Shown here: one piece after another, positions 36,121 through 43,921 of the stretch
How the letters are laid out: the number at the start of each line of letters is the position of its first letter
How positions within the stretch are numbered: position 1 is the stretch's first letter
DNA from: UBA6927 sp022447855
Lineage (GTDB): Bacteria; Chloroflexota; Dehalococcoidia; Lucifugimonadales; UBA6927
Length of the DNA: 53,063 bases
NCBI GenBank assembly: GCA_022447855.1
Contig: JAKUTX010000010.1
Location: 1-53,063, forward strand
Reading direction: 5' to 3'
The notes under the pieces: generated by a model
Databases searched by the model: none
What the model was told of the DNA's origin: nothing
Seen by the model: the letters and a program-made list of their open reading frames with translations, nothing else
Program-made: the position numbers and the translations under genes

Positions 36121-37350
36121 ATGGATAAACCATTAAAAGGAATTCGAGTTACTGATTTTACTTGGGTGGTAGCTGGACCTTTCTGCACCCGAACACTAAA
36201 AGATATGGGTGCTGAAGTTATTAAAATTGAAGCTCGTCCTAGACCAGACACCATGAGAGGATATGTAAACCATCATGATGACTTAGGCGATGCCGAACCA
36301 TCAAGACTTGGAGCATTCGATCATTTCAATCGAGACAAAATGGCCATTTCCGTAAACGCAAAACATCCATCAGGATTAAAGCTAATCAAAGATCTGATTT
36401 CAGTAAGTGATATTGTAATAGAAAATTTTCGTGGTGGAGTTTTGGATCGATGGGGACTCGGATTTGACGAAATGCGGAAAGCAAAGCCCGACATTATTTA
36501 TCTGAGCATGTCTGGGTACGGACACACTGGACCGTACAAAGACTACGCGTCGCATTTCCATATAGCGCAGGCCATGTCTGGATATACCGCAATCTCTGGT
36601 TATGACAATGATATCCCCGTTGTAACAGGAGCGTGGGGAGATACAATTTCAGGTCTTCACGCATCTTCTGCAATCACTATGGCCCTAGAACACAGAAATC
36701 AAACAGGCGAAGGACAATATATTGATGGAGCCAATATGACTTGCATTAGCAATGTCATGACTACAGCTTATTTGCAGCAAACTATTAATGGAGATGCTCC
36801 TGGTCCTACAGGAAATCGAATGCCTCATGTGAACTCATATTTAGAGGGAGCATTCAGATGTCAAGGAAACGAAAGATGGGTAGCAATTGGCATTTATTCT
36901 AAGGATGAATGGATAAAATTTTGTAATGTAATTGGAAAAACTGAATTAATTACTGATCCAAGATTTTCAGAAATGGACTCTCGGTCAAAAAACTGGGATG
37001 ACTTAGAGAAAGAAATCGAAGATTGGACAATAAATAAGAATGTAGATGATGTAGTGAGTCTCCTTCAAAAATCCGGAATTGGGGCAGCTTTAATATCAAA
37101 TGTTGAGGATTTAGTCGAACATGACCCTCAGCTCAAACATGACAATTTTTACAAATCTGTACCACACTCTGATCCGGATTTCGATACAAGAGTTATTGAG
37201 AATACAGTTGTGAAATTTTCCGGTGTTGAATGCACAATTGAAAATGCTTCGCCCATAATTGGCGAACATAATGAATATGTTTTTCAGGAAATTCTTGGGC
37301 TTTCTCCTAAAGAATATGCAGATTTTAAAGAGGATGGAGTGTTTTTCTAA
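36121..37350 (+). CDS. CaiB/BaiF (family III) CoA-transferase, catalytic
   Basis: A 409-residue family III CoA-transferase: KGIRVTDFTWVVAGPFCTR, LKDMGAEVIKIEARPRPD, and DIVIENFRGGVLDRWGLGF. The catalytic Asp174 lies in TGAWGDTISGLHA, the position of Asp169 in formyl-CoA transferase, and RNQTGEGQYIDGANM follows. AAAGGGTAATCAA precedes the ATG. It lies 28 bp after the Asp-less homologue; a heteromer like benzylsuccinate CoA-transferase BbsEF is likely. The pair would activate an organic acid as a CoA ester for the thiolase-like and DUF35 proteins downstream. Substrate unknown. Confidence 0.92.
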   Translation: MDKPLKGIRVTDFTWVVAGPFCTRTLKDMGAEVIKIEARPRPDTMRGYVNHHDDLGDAEPSRLGAFDHFNRDKMAISVNAKHPSGLKLIKDLISVSDIVIENFRGGVLDRWGLGFDEMRKAKPDIIYLSMSGYGHTGPYKDYASHFHIAQAMSGYTAISGYDNDIPVVTGAWGDTISGLHASSAITMALEHRNQTGEGQYIDGANMTCISNVMTTAYLQQTINGDAPGPTGNRMPHVNSYLEGAFRCQGNERWVAIGIYSKDEWIKFCNVIGKTELITDPRFSEMDSRSKNWDDLEKEIEDWTINKNVDDVVSLLQKSGIGAALISNVEDLVEHDPQLKHDNFYKSVPHSDPDFDTRVIENTVVKFSGVECTIENASPIIGEHNEYVFQEILGLSPKEYADFKEDGVFF

Positions 37351-37398
37351 CTCTTCTTAACATCAAAACTAATTTCTCACCAATTTTAGGAGATAAAA

Positions 37399-38406
37399 AT
37401 GGCTGTTAGAGTAGCAGCAATTGGAATGAATCATTGGCATTCACTTTATGATGCAGCATATCTTAGGCATTTAAATGAAATGCCTGATGTAGAAATTGTT
37501 GCAATCCAGGACGAGGACAAGTCGATCGCGCAACACCGTGCAACCGAATTAGGCATCTCTCCATCTATATTCATTGATTATCGACAAATGATTGAATCAA
37601 TCAATCCAGATTTTGTACTTGCATTGGGAAGGCACGATAAAATGGCTGAATATTGCGAATATTTAATAACTTCTGGAATTCCTTTTATTATGGAAAAACC
37701 AATGAGTTTCACTTCAAAAGAATTAAAGCCATTAGTTGATCTGGCAAAAGATAAGAATGCCTTTACATCAGTACCTCTCCAGCAAAGGATGAGTGAATTC
37801 TCTGTATATGCCAAAGAGCTAATTAAAACTAATCAGTTTGGTCCAATTACTCACTTCTATTCTCGTTTGAATAGACCAACTTCAGAAAGATATCCTAAAT
37901 GGGGCTCTCCTTGGATGCTAGACCCTACAATATCCAACGGTGGTTGCCTAAGAAATCTAGGCACACATGGGATTGATATTTTTTTACATCTTACTGGCGA
38001 ATCTCAAGACATAGAAGTGACTGGCGCTCAATTAAGTTGGGATACTTACAATCAATCGGTTGAAGATTATGCATCAATACTACTAAAATCAAAATCAGGA
38101 ATCCTAGGGACGATAGAAATTGGAAATAGCTTCCCGTCTGATGGCACTGATGGAGAATGGAAAATAGCATTCAAACACGCAATACTATCAAATCGAGACA
38201 ATGTAACAACCCTGTATACAGAAGATGGATCCACAACAATTAATCTACCAAAACCCAATGGTTCACCTGCATTGCAAGCAGCGATAAATGCGTTCAAAAA
38301 CAAAACTCCTCCACCAATTACGATTGAGGACTGCTATAATGCCGTTCGTATAATTGATTTATCATATTTAAAAGCTGGTAATCCGTATAATTCAGCCGCA
38401 GTTTAA
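37399..38406 (+). CDS. Gfo/Idh/MocA family oxidoreductase
   Basis: A 335-residue NAD(P)-dependent oxidoreductase fold. The N-terminal Rossmann domain has AAIGMNHWHS, where the usual GxGxxG is altered. The catalytic region is IPFIMEKPMSF with the family EKP Lys near residue 99. The second domain has GGCLRNLGTHGIDIFLHLTGE with the conserved H. Relatives oxidise sugars, inositol or related polyols. TAGGAGATAAAA gives a strong ribosome site. Its place between CoA-transferase and thiolase-like genes suggests an oxidised sugar acid or hydroxy-acid substrate, but this is inference. Confidence 0.9.
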   Translation: MAVRVAAIGMNHWHSLYDAAYLRHLNEMPDVEIVAIQDEDKSIAQHRATELGISPSIFIDYRQMIESINPDFVLALGRHDKMAEYCEYLITSGIPFIMEKPMSFTSKELKPLVDLAKDKNAFTSVPLQQRMSEFSVYAKELIKTNQFGPITHFYSRLNRPTSERYPKWGSPWMLDPTISNGGCLRNLGTHGIDIFLHLTGESQDIEVTGAQLSWDTYNQSVEDYASILLKSKSGILGTIEIGNSFPSDGTDGEWKIAFKHAILSNRDNVTTLYTEDGSTTINLPKPNGSPALQAAINAFKNKTPPPITIEDCYNAVRIIDLSYLKAGNPYNSAAV

Positions 38407-38436
38407 CGAATTTTATATCAACTAAGTGAGGTAAAA

Positions 38437-39582
38437 ATGGCAACAAATACTCAAAGAATTGCTATAGTAGGAGTAGACGAGTCAGACCAAATTGGTCGGG
38501 TAGAAAACAAAAGTTCATTACAGCATCATGCTGAGGCGGCTTTCAATGCTTTGGAAGATGCAGGACTTGAAATGAATGAAGTTGACGGACTTCTTTCTGC
38601 AGGATTTTCCAATCTTACATTAGCTGAATATTTAGGTATCCATCCTAAATTCACTGATGGTACTTCAGTAGGAGGTTCTTCTTTTATTATTCACATTGCC
38701 CATGCAATCGCGGCTATTCGAGCTGGATACTGTGAAGTTGCTTTAGTAACTCATGGTGAAGCAGGAAGAAGTGCTAGAAATAGGGCAGGCGCTAATGGAT
38801 CTGAACCAGGCCCTCAATTCGAAGTCCCATATGGGATCATTGGTCCGCCAATTTCTTATTCAATGGCTTGTCGTAGATATATGGAACTATATGGAGAAGA
38901 CAAAACAAGACAAGCCTTAGCAGAAATTGCAGTATCTACTCGCAAATGGGCTCAATTAAATCCTAAAGCTTACATGAAAGATCAGCCAATGAGTTTCGAT
39001 GACTATCATGATTCTAGATGGATCTCTTGGCCATTCCATTTATTTGATTGTTGTTTGGTAACAGATGCTGGCGGAGCCTATGTTGTTACTACAGAAGAAC
39101 GTGCGCGAGACCTAAAACAAAAGCCTGTTTTCATACTTGGAGCAGCAGAAGGTCACGACCATGGGATGATTAGTCAAATGCCCGACCTCACGAGGACTTG
39201 GGCAAGATACACTGGTCCAACTGCACTTTCTCAATCAGGTCTTTCTCACAATGATATTGACCTCGCAATGATATACGATTCATTCACCTACACTGTACTT
39301 GCTACTTTGGAAAGCCTAGGATTCTGCGGAGCCGGGGAAGGAGCCGATTTTGTAGCAAATCAAAGAACCGCTCCAGGAGGCGATTTTGCCCTCAACACAA
39401 GTGGTGGTGGACTATCATATACCCACTCTGGTATGTATGGAATGTTCTTGGTATTAGAAGCTGTAAGACAATTGCGTGGTGAATGCGGGGATAGGCAACT
39501 TGAAAATCCGAAAACTTGCCTAATAAATGGAACTGGTGGTGCCCTGTCATCAACTGGCACAGTAATTCTTTCAACCGAATAA
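38437..39582 (+). CDS. Thiolase-superfamily protein without the nucleophilic Cys (Ltp2-like aldolase candidate)
   Basis: A 381-residue SCP-x/Ltp-type thiolase fold: RIAIVGVDESD at the N-terminus, EDAGLEMNEVDGLL, and NTSGGGLSYTHSGMYG near the C-terminus. Where thiolases carry the nucleophilic Cys, this protein reads VGGSSF (78-83), and the second Cys region reads LINGTGGALSS. Known members of this Cys-less branch, such as Ltp2 of steroid side-chain degradation, are retro-aldolases that work with a DUF35 protein. Tyrosines in YDSFTYTVL and GLSYTHSG are candidate catalytic residues. A DUF35 gene follows 17 bp downstream. Confidence 0.88.
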   Translation: MATNTQRIAIVGVDESDQIGRVENKSSLQHHAEAAFNALEDAGLEMNEVDGLLSAGFSNLTLAEYLGIHPKFTDGTSVGGSSFIIHIAHAIAAIRAGYCEVALVTHGEAGRSARNRAGANGSEPGPQFEVPYGIIGPPISYSMACRRYMELYGEDKTRQALAEIAVSTRKWAQLNPKAYMKDQPMSFDDYHDSRWISWPFHLFDCCLVTDAGGAYVVTTEERARDLKQKPVFILGAAEGHDHGMISQMPDLTRTWARYTGPTALSQSGLSHNDIDLAMIYDSFTYTVLATLESLGFCGAGEGADFVANQRTAPGGDFALNTSGGGLSYTHSGMYGMFLVLEAVRQLRGECGDRQLENPKTCLINGTGGALSSTGTVILSTE

Positions 39583-39599
39583 ATTCTTAGGAGAATAAT

Positions 39600-40049
39600 T
39601 TGACTCAAAAATATAACAAACCTATACCTAGTCCCCAGGGTGAATCTGATTTATATTGGAACAAGGCCAAAGAGAAAGAATTATGGATACGAAAATGTAA
39701 CAAATGTGACGAAGGATACTTTTATCCACGTGATATTTCTCCATGCTGTTTTTCAAAAAATACTGAATGGGTGCAGTGCACAGGAAAAGCCACACTTTTT
39801 ACATACGGTATAGTCATGCGCGCACCTCATCCAGGCTTCGTTGAAGATATTCCCTTTGTTACAGCCATTGTACAGCTAGAAGAAGGACCTTTGATGCCAA
39901 GCAATGTAGTAATAGATGGAATAGATCGATCAGATCCTGAGTTAGCATTAAATGAAATTCGACAAAAACTCTCCGTAGGAATGAATTTAGAAGTAATATT
40001 TGAAAAAATCACTGATGATTTGTCGCTTCCAAAATTCAGACCTATATAA
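39600..40049 (+). CDS. DUF35 (zinc ribbon plus OB-fold) acyl-CoA-binding protein
   Basis: A 149-residue protein with an N-terminal helix (SDLYWNKAKEKELWIRKC), a rubredoxin-like zinc ribbon (Cys33, Cys36, then Cys49 and Cys50) and an OB-fold domain (KATLFTYGIVMRAPHPGF, FVTAIVQLEEGP). The usual second CPxC pair is SPCC here, so one zinc ligand may be shifted or lost. DUF35 proteins are the CoA-binding partner of thiolase-like aldolases and of HMG-CoA/acetoacetyl complexes. Start is TTG at 39600 with AGGAGAATAAT immediately upstream. It lies 17 bp after the thiolase-like gene. Confidence 0.9.
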   Translation: MTQKYNKPIPSPQGESDLYWNKAKEKELWIRKCNKCDEGYFYPRDISPCCFSKNTEWVQCTGKATLFTYGIVMRAPHPGFVEDIPFVTAIVQLEEGPLMPSNVVIDGIDRSDPELALNEIRQKLSVGMNLEVIFEKITDDLSLPKFRPI

Positions 40050-40081
40050 TCCACTCTCTGTAAAAAGGAATGAAAGAAGAT

Positions 40082-40597
40082 ATGCAAGACTTTAAAACAG
40101 CTATTCATAGTGCTATTGATGAATACTACGCTGCATTAGAAAAATCAATTGATGGACTAAATTATCATGAATTCAAATGGCAGCCTACATTGCAATCAAA
40201 TAGTATCCTATGGTTGATGTGGCATATGGCTAGAGTTGAAGATCGTTGGGTTAATCAAACTTTAAAAAATGATCAAGAACTATGGATAAGCGAAAAATGG
40301 CATGGAAAATTCAACATGACTGAAGATGACCATGGAGCTGGTGATGATATCGACAAAATTCGTTCATTCCCAGATTTCAATATCCAAACCCTAAAAGATT
40401 ATTATGATCAAGTGCATGATTCTGTGATTACGTGTCTTGAAAATTCTACTGATAAAGATTTAAGTAAAGAATTCTCTCACAAACGGCTAGGTTTCAAAAA
40501 AGGAGATTGGATTTGGGGCCACATAATAGTCGAAGAAAGCCAACATTTGGGGCAAATTGCATATATAAGAGGAATGATAAAAGGTATCAACGGGTAA
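40082..40597 (+). CDS. DinB/YfiT-like four-helix metalloprotein
   Basis: A 171-residue helical protein with the DinB_2 pattern: LNYHEFKWQPTLQSNSILWLMWHMARVEDRW near 22-52, then a C-terminal GHIIVEESQHLGQIAYIRGM. The three His (H39-type in MWHMAR, and the two in EESQHLGQ-type contexts) are the usual metal site of bacillithiol/mycothiol-dependent or related transferases. ATG 40082 has AGAAG upstream; ATG 40070 lies too close to AAAGGA to use it well. It closes the CoA cluster and converges on the E2 gene. Confidence 0.8.
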   Translation: MQDFKTAIHSAIDEYYAALEKSIDGLNYHEFKWQPTLQSNSILWLMWHMARVEDRWVNQTLKNDQELWISEKWHGKFNMTEDDHGAGDDIDKIRSFPDFNIQTLKDYYDQVHDSVITCLENSTDKDLSKEFSHKRLGFKKGDWIWGHIIVEESQHLGQIAYIRGMIKGING

Positions 40598-40614
40598 AAT
40601 TTATTTACTTTGGA

Positions 40615-41772
40615 CTATTTTAATCCAGCAGGACGTTCAATTAATTGCTGGAATCTACGTAAAAATGCTGCTGCAACTGCACCATCTATCACTTGATGAT
40701 CTACAGTTAAACTAACAGTCATCATTTCTCTGATTGTAATTTCTTTATTTTTGACTACGGGTTTTTCAACCGATCTTCCAATTCCAAGCAACGCACTCTG
40801 ACCACTATTTAAAATTGGAGTAAATCCATCAACTACACCCAAAACACTAATAGTGAATGTACCACCTACAACATCATCGGTCGATAAATTCCCTTCTCTA
40901 GACATCTTGGTCAAAGTCACTACATTCGAGGAAATATCACTCACGTTCATTTCTTGAACAGATCTAATCACAGGAACAATCAATCCATCATCAAGAGCGA
41001 CAGCAAACCCTATATCTATCTGATCGAAATATGAAACTTGATTGTTTTGGGTTACAGAATTAATTTTAGGAACTCGTTTAATAGCTTCAGCACTAGCCTT
41101 AATCAACAAAATAGGTAAACCCACATTCAATTCTCTACGAAGCTTTTGCGCCTCAGTTACATCTATTTCCAGAAAAAAGGACAATTGAGCTGTAGAGGAA
41201 AGACTTTCCTTCATATGTCTAGCAATCGACCCTCTCATTCCATCTAGTTTTTTTGATTCAATTGGGTCAGGTAAACCAGACGAAACTTGATCCTCCGAAA
41301 CATTAGATGATTCATGAAAATTTCTAACGTCTGATTCAACAATCCTTCCTCTAGGACCAGTAGGATTTACTTCGGACAAATCAACTCCCAAATGATTAGC
41401 TAACCGTCTTGCGCCTGGAGTTGAAGGGACTCGAGTTGTGGGCCTGCTCTCTCGTTTTACAGATGGTTTTAGAATTTGGGCTGAATCTTTTTCTGGTGGG
41501 ACATTGGTTTCATTAATTAATTCAGGAGGTTTTTCTCCCTCTTCTAGCAGATATCCCAAAGTCGCATCAACAGCTACTGTATCCCCTGCATTAACCACAA
41601 TATGTAAAATCCCATTTGATGCAGCTTCGAGTTCATAATTTAATTTTTCAGATTCTATCTGAGCAATTGGCTCACCTTGAACAACTTTGTCTCCTGAAGA
41701 TTTTTCCCAGCTTGTGACAACCCCTTCAGTCATAAAATCACCCAGTCTAGGCATAATTATTGATTCAGCCAT
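40615..41772 (-). CDS. 2-oxoacid dehydrogenase complex E2, dihydrolipoamide acyltransferase
   Basis: Residues 1-77 form one lipoyl domain, lipoylated Lys43 in IESEKLNYEL. Residues about 118-153 form the subunit-binding domain (TPGARRLANHLGVDLSEVNP, TGPRGRIVESDV). Residues about 175-385 are the catalytic domain with His359 and Asp363 in DHQVIDGA (the family usually has DHRVxDGA). It passes acetyl or acyl groups from E1 to CoA. AGGTGAAGAA precedes the ATG, 12 bp after the E1-beta gene. Substrate may be pyruvate, acetoin or branched 2-oxoacids. No E3 (lipoamide dehydrogenase) gene is in the window. Confidence 0.94.
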   Translation of the reverse strand: MAESIIMPRLGDFMTEGVVTSWEKSSGDKVVQGEPIAQIESEKLNYELEAASNGILHIVVNAGDTVAVDATLGYLLEEGEKPPELINETNVPPEKDSAQILKPSVKRESRPTTRVPSTPGARRLANHLGVDLSEVNPTGPRGRIVESDVRNFHESSNVSEDQVSSGLPDPIESKKLDGMRGSIARHMKESLSSTAQLSFFLEIDVTEAQKLRRELNVGLPILLIKASAEAIKRVPKINSVTQNNQVSYFDQIDIGFAVALDDGLIVPVIRSVQEMNVSDISSNVVTLTKMSREGNLSTDDVVGGTFTISVLGVVDGFTPILNSGQSALLGIGRSVEKPVVKNKEITIREMMTVSLTVDHQVIDGAVAAAFLRRFQQLIERPAGLK

Positions 41773-41784
41773 TTCTTCACCTAT

Positions 41785-42813
41785 TTATTCAATTACTTCT
41801 AAAGCTGCTTCAACTACTTTCGCTCTATCAGGAACATATAACGCCTCCAACGGTCTACTGTACGGGACAGAAGTATGCGGCGGTGTAACTCTCCTAGGCG
41901 GTGCATCTAAATCATCAAATGCTTGTTCAGCAACTAAAGCAGCGATATCGGTTGCCATACTACATCTAGGATAATCTTCATCAACAATTACTACTTTTCT
42001 AGTTTTACGAACTGATTCAAGAATTGCCTCATCATCCATAGGAGATAAAGAAAGCAAATCCAACACCTCCGCAGAATACCCATGCCCACTTAAATCTTCA
42101 GCAGCTTGTAGACAAACATTTGTTGTGTATCCTATGCCAATAAGGGTGACATCCTCACCCTGTCTTGCAATATTAGATTTGCCTATTTCTAAAGTATAAG
42201 ATTCTTCAGGAACCTCAACATCAAAAGGCATTCCCATGAGCTGTCGATTATTAAAAACTATGACAGGATCATCATCATTTATAGCTGCAGTAAACAATCC
42301 TTTCACATTGTATGGATTTGATGGAACCACACATTTCAGCCCAGGGAAGTGTGTAAAAATTGAATACAAAGTCTCAGAGTGTTGAGCAGCAGAATTTGTA
42401 CCTGCTCCAGTTCCAGTCATAATAGTTAGGGGAACTTTTACTTTTCCACCAAACATATAATGAATCTTGGCAGCATTATTGACAATTTGATCAGCACAAA
42501 CTCCAAAAAACCCTACATACATCAAGTCAACCACTGGACGTAACCCACTAGCTGCAGCCCCAACTCCCGCTCCAACGAATCCTGCTTCAGATATTGGAGT
42601 ATCTCTTACTCTATCAGCCCCAAATTGACCAATAAGGCCTTTAGTCAGCCGCATCGGACCACCCCAAGCATCCTCTTTGTCAGGCCTACCAGCACCACCT
42701 GCAATATCTTCACCCATTACAATTACATTTGGATCAGCTTCCATAGCAATTCTCAACGACTCATTTACTGCCTGGATATAAGATAATTTTCTGCCAGTTT
42801 TAGTCTGTACCAT
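41785..42813 (-). CDS. 2-oxoacid dehydrogenase complex E1 beta subunit
   Basis: A 342-residue transketolase-like pyrimidine-binding subunit: YIQAVNESLRIAMEADPNVIVMGEDIAGG, then RVRDTPISEAGFVGAGVGAA, and the C-domain around RTRKVVIVDEDYPRCSMATD. The Glu of PISEAGF activates ThDP. GGAGAAGATT precedes the ATG. It pairs with E1-alpha, 31 bp upstream. LVEFNAPV-type residues that would tell substrates apart cannot be judged by eye; context gives acetoin/pyruvate type as the best guess. Confidence 0.95.
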   Translation of the reverse strand: MVQTKTGRKLSYIQAVNESLRIAMEADPNVIVMGEDIAGGAGRPDKEDAWGGPMRLTKGLIGQFGADRVRDTPISEAGFVGAGVGAAASGLRPVVDLMYVGFFGVCADQIVNNAAKIHYMFGGKVKVPLTIMTGTGAGTNSAAQHSETLYSIFTHFPGLKCVVPSNPYNVKGLFTAAINDDDPVIVFNNRQLMGMPFDVEVPEESYTLEIGKSNIARQGEDVTLIGIGYTTNVCLQAAEDLSGHGYSAEVLDLLSLSPMDDEAILESVRKTRKVVIVDEDYPRCSMATDIAALVAEQAFDDLDAPPRRVTPPHTSVPYSRPLEALYVPDRAKVVEAALEVIE

Positions 42814-42844
42814 AATCTTCTCCTAAAATTCAAAGTATCAGTTA

Positions 42845-43819
42845 TTACTGATATGAAACATACACATCGGTTACCAATTCATCAGACTCTGGAAAAGGGC
42901 TATCATTAGCAAATTTCGTTGCAGATTTGATTGCCTCTAATGAATGATCCTCAATGTTTTTTAACTGCTCTTCAGTAGCAAGGTTGTCTTGAATTAACAA
43001 ATCTCTCAATCTTGAAATACAATCACGTTTCTCATAATAATCCTCTTCTTCCTGATCTCTATAACCCAAAGGATCATCTGCACCAAAATGTCCTTGGTAC
43101 CTGTAAGTCTGAGCCTCAATAAGTGTTGGCCCATCACCTCTTCTAGCCCTTCCAATTGCTTCTTTCGCAACTTCATACATTGCTATTACATCCTGTCCAT
43201 CTACTGCGACTCCAGGCATTCCATAGCCAGCAGCCCTCGCAGCAATATCTCCTCCGGCGACAGAATATTGAAAAGGAGTTGCTTCTGCATATCTATTATT
43301 TTCGCAAACATATAGCACAGGCAATTTCCATATACTAGCCAAATTCATTGATTCATGAAGGACTCCCTGACTCGATGCACCATCTCCAAAGAAAACAACA
43401 CTCACCTGGTCAGTACCTCTAACCTGTGCACTAAGTGCTACTCCTGTAGCAACAGGGATATTGGAACCAACAACACCATTGGCACCTAACATGCCTTTAT
43501 TTATATCTGCTATATGCATCGTCCCACCTTTACCTTTATTGGTACCTGTGGCTTTGCCTAAAAGCTCAGCCATCATTTCAGGCAAATCAACACCTTTCGC
43601 TATACAATGATGATGACTTCGATGCGTACCTAATACATAATCATCATCTCTGAGCAATTCGCATATTCCAGTAGGGACTGCTTCTTGACCAATTGAAGAA
43701 TGCATACCTCGTAATTTTCCAGCATCGGCTTCACGACGAGCTTGTTCTTCAAAACGTCGAATCACAGTCATAGTCTCATACATATGAAGTAATGTTTCTG
43801 GATTAAGTTGATTAGCCAT
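42845..43819 (-). CDS. 2-oxoacid (acetoin/pyruvate type) dehydrogenase E1 alpha subunit
   Basis: A 324-residue ThDP enzyme subunit. VIRRFEEQARREADAGKLRGMHSS at the N-terminus, GKGGTMHIADINKGMLGANGVVG in the middle, and the ThDP/Mg motif GDGASSQGVLHESMNLASIWKLP followed by YVCENNRYAEATP. The GTMHI and GANG sequences recall acetoin dehydrogenase and PDH alpha. Start is ATG 43819 with GGAGG 5 nt upstream; an in-frame TTG at 43831 lies in that ribosome site and is rejected. First gene of the E1a-E1b-E2 operon, with its own promoter. Confidence 0.95.
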   Translation of the reverse strand: MANQLNPETLLHMYETMTVIRRFEEQARREADAGKLRGMHSSIGQEAVPTGICELLRDDDYVLGTHRSHHHCIAKGVDLPEMMAELLGKATGTNKGKGGTMHIADINKGMLGANGVVGSNIPVATGVALSAQVRGTDQVSVVFFGDGASSQGVLHESMNLASIWKLPVLYVCENNRYAEATPFQYSVAGGDIAARAAGYGMPGVAVDGQDVIAMYEVAKEAIGRARRGDGPTLIEAQTYRYQGHFGADDPLGYRDQEEEDYYEKRDCISRLRDLLIQDNLATEEQLKNIEDHSLEAIKSATKFANDSPFPESDELVTDVYVSYQ

Positions 43820-43868
43820 TAAATCCTCCAAAATAATAAACGGAAATCTATAACCGCAAGGTGGAATG

Positions 43869-43897
43869 ATTATAGCAATTGAACCATCACATGTGAA
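43869..43897 (-). promoter_or_regulatory. Predicted promoter of the E1-E2 operon with overlapping palindrome
   Basis: On the minus strand TTCACA (43897-43892) and TATAAT (43874-43869) are spaced by 17 nt (5/6 and 6/6). The perfect 10-bp palindrome TCACATGTGA at 43887-43896 overlaps the -35, so a repressor or activator site is plausible. Confidence 0.65.
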
Positions 43898-43921
43898 ATT
43901 GATATCTAAAAGACATAAAAA

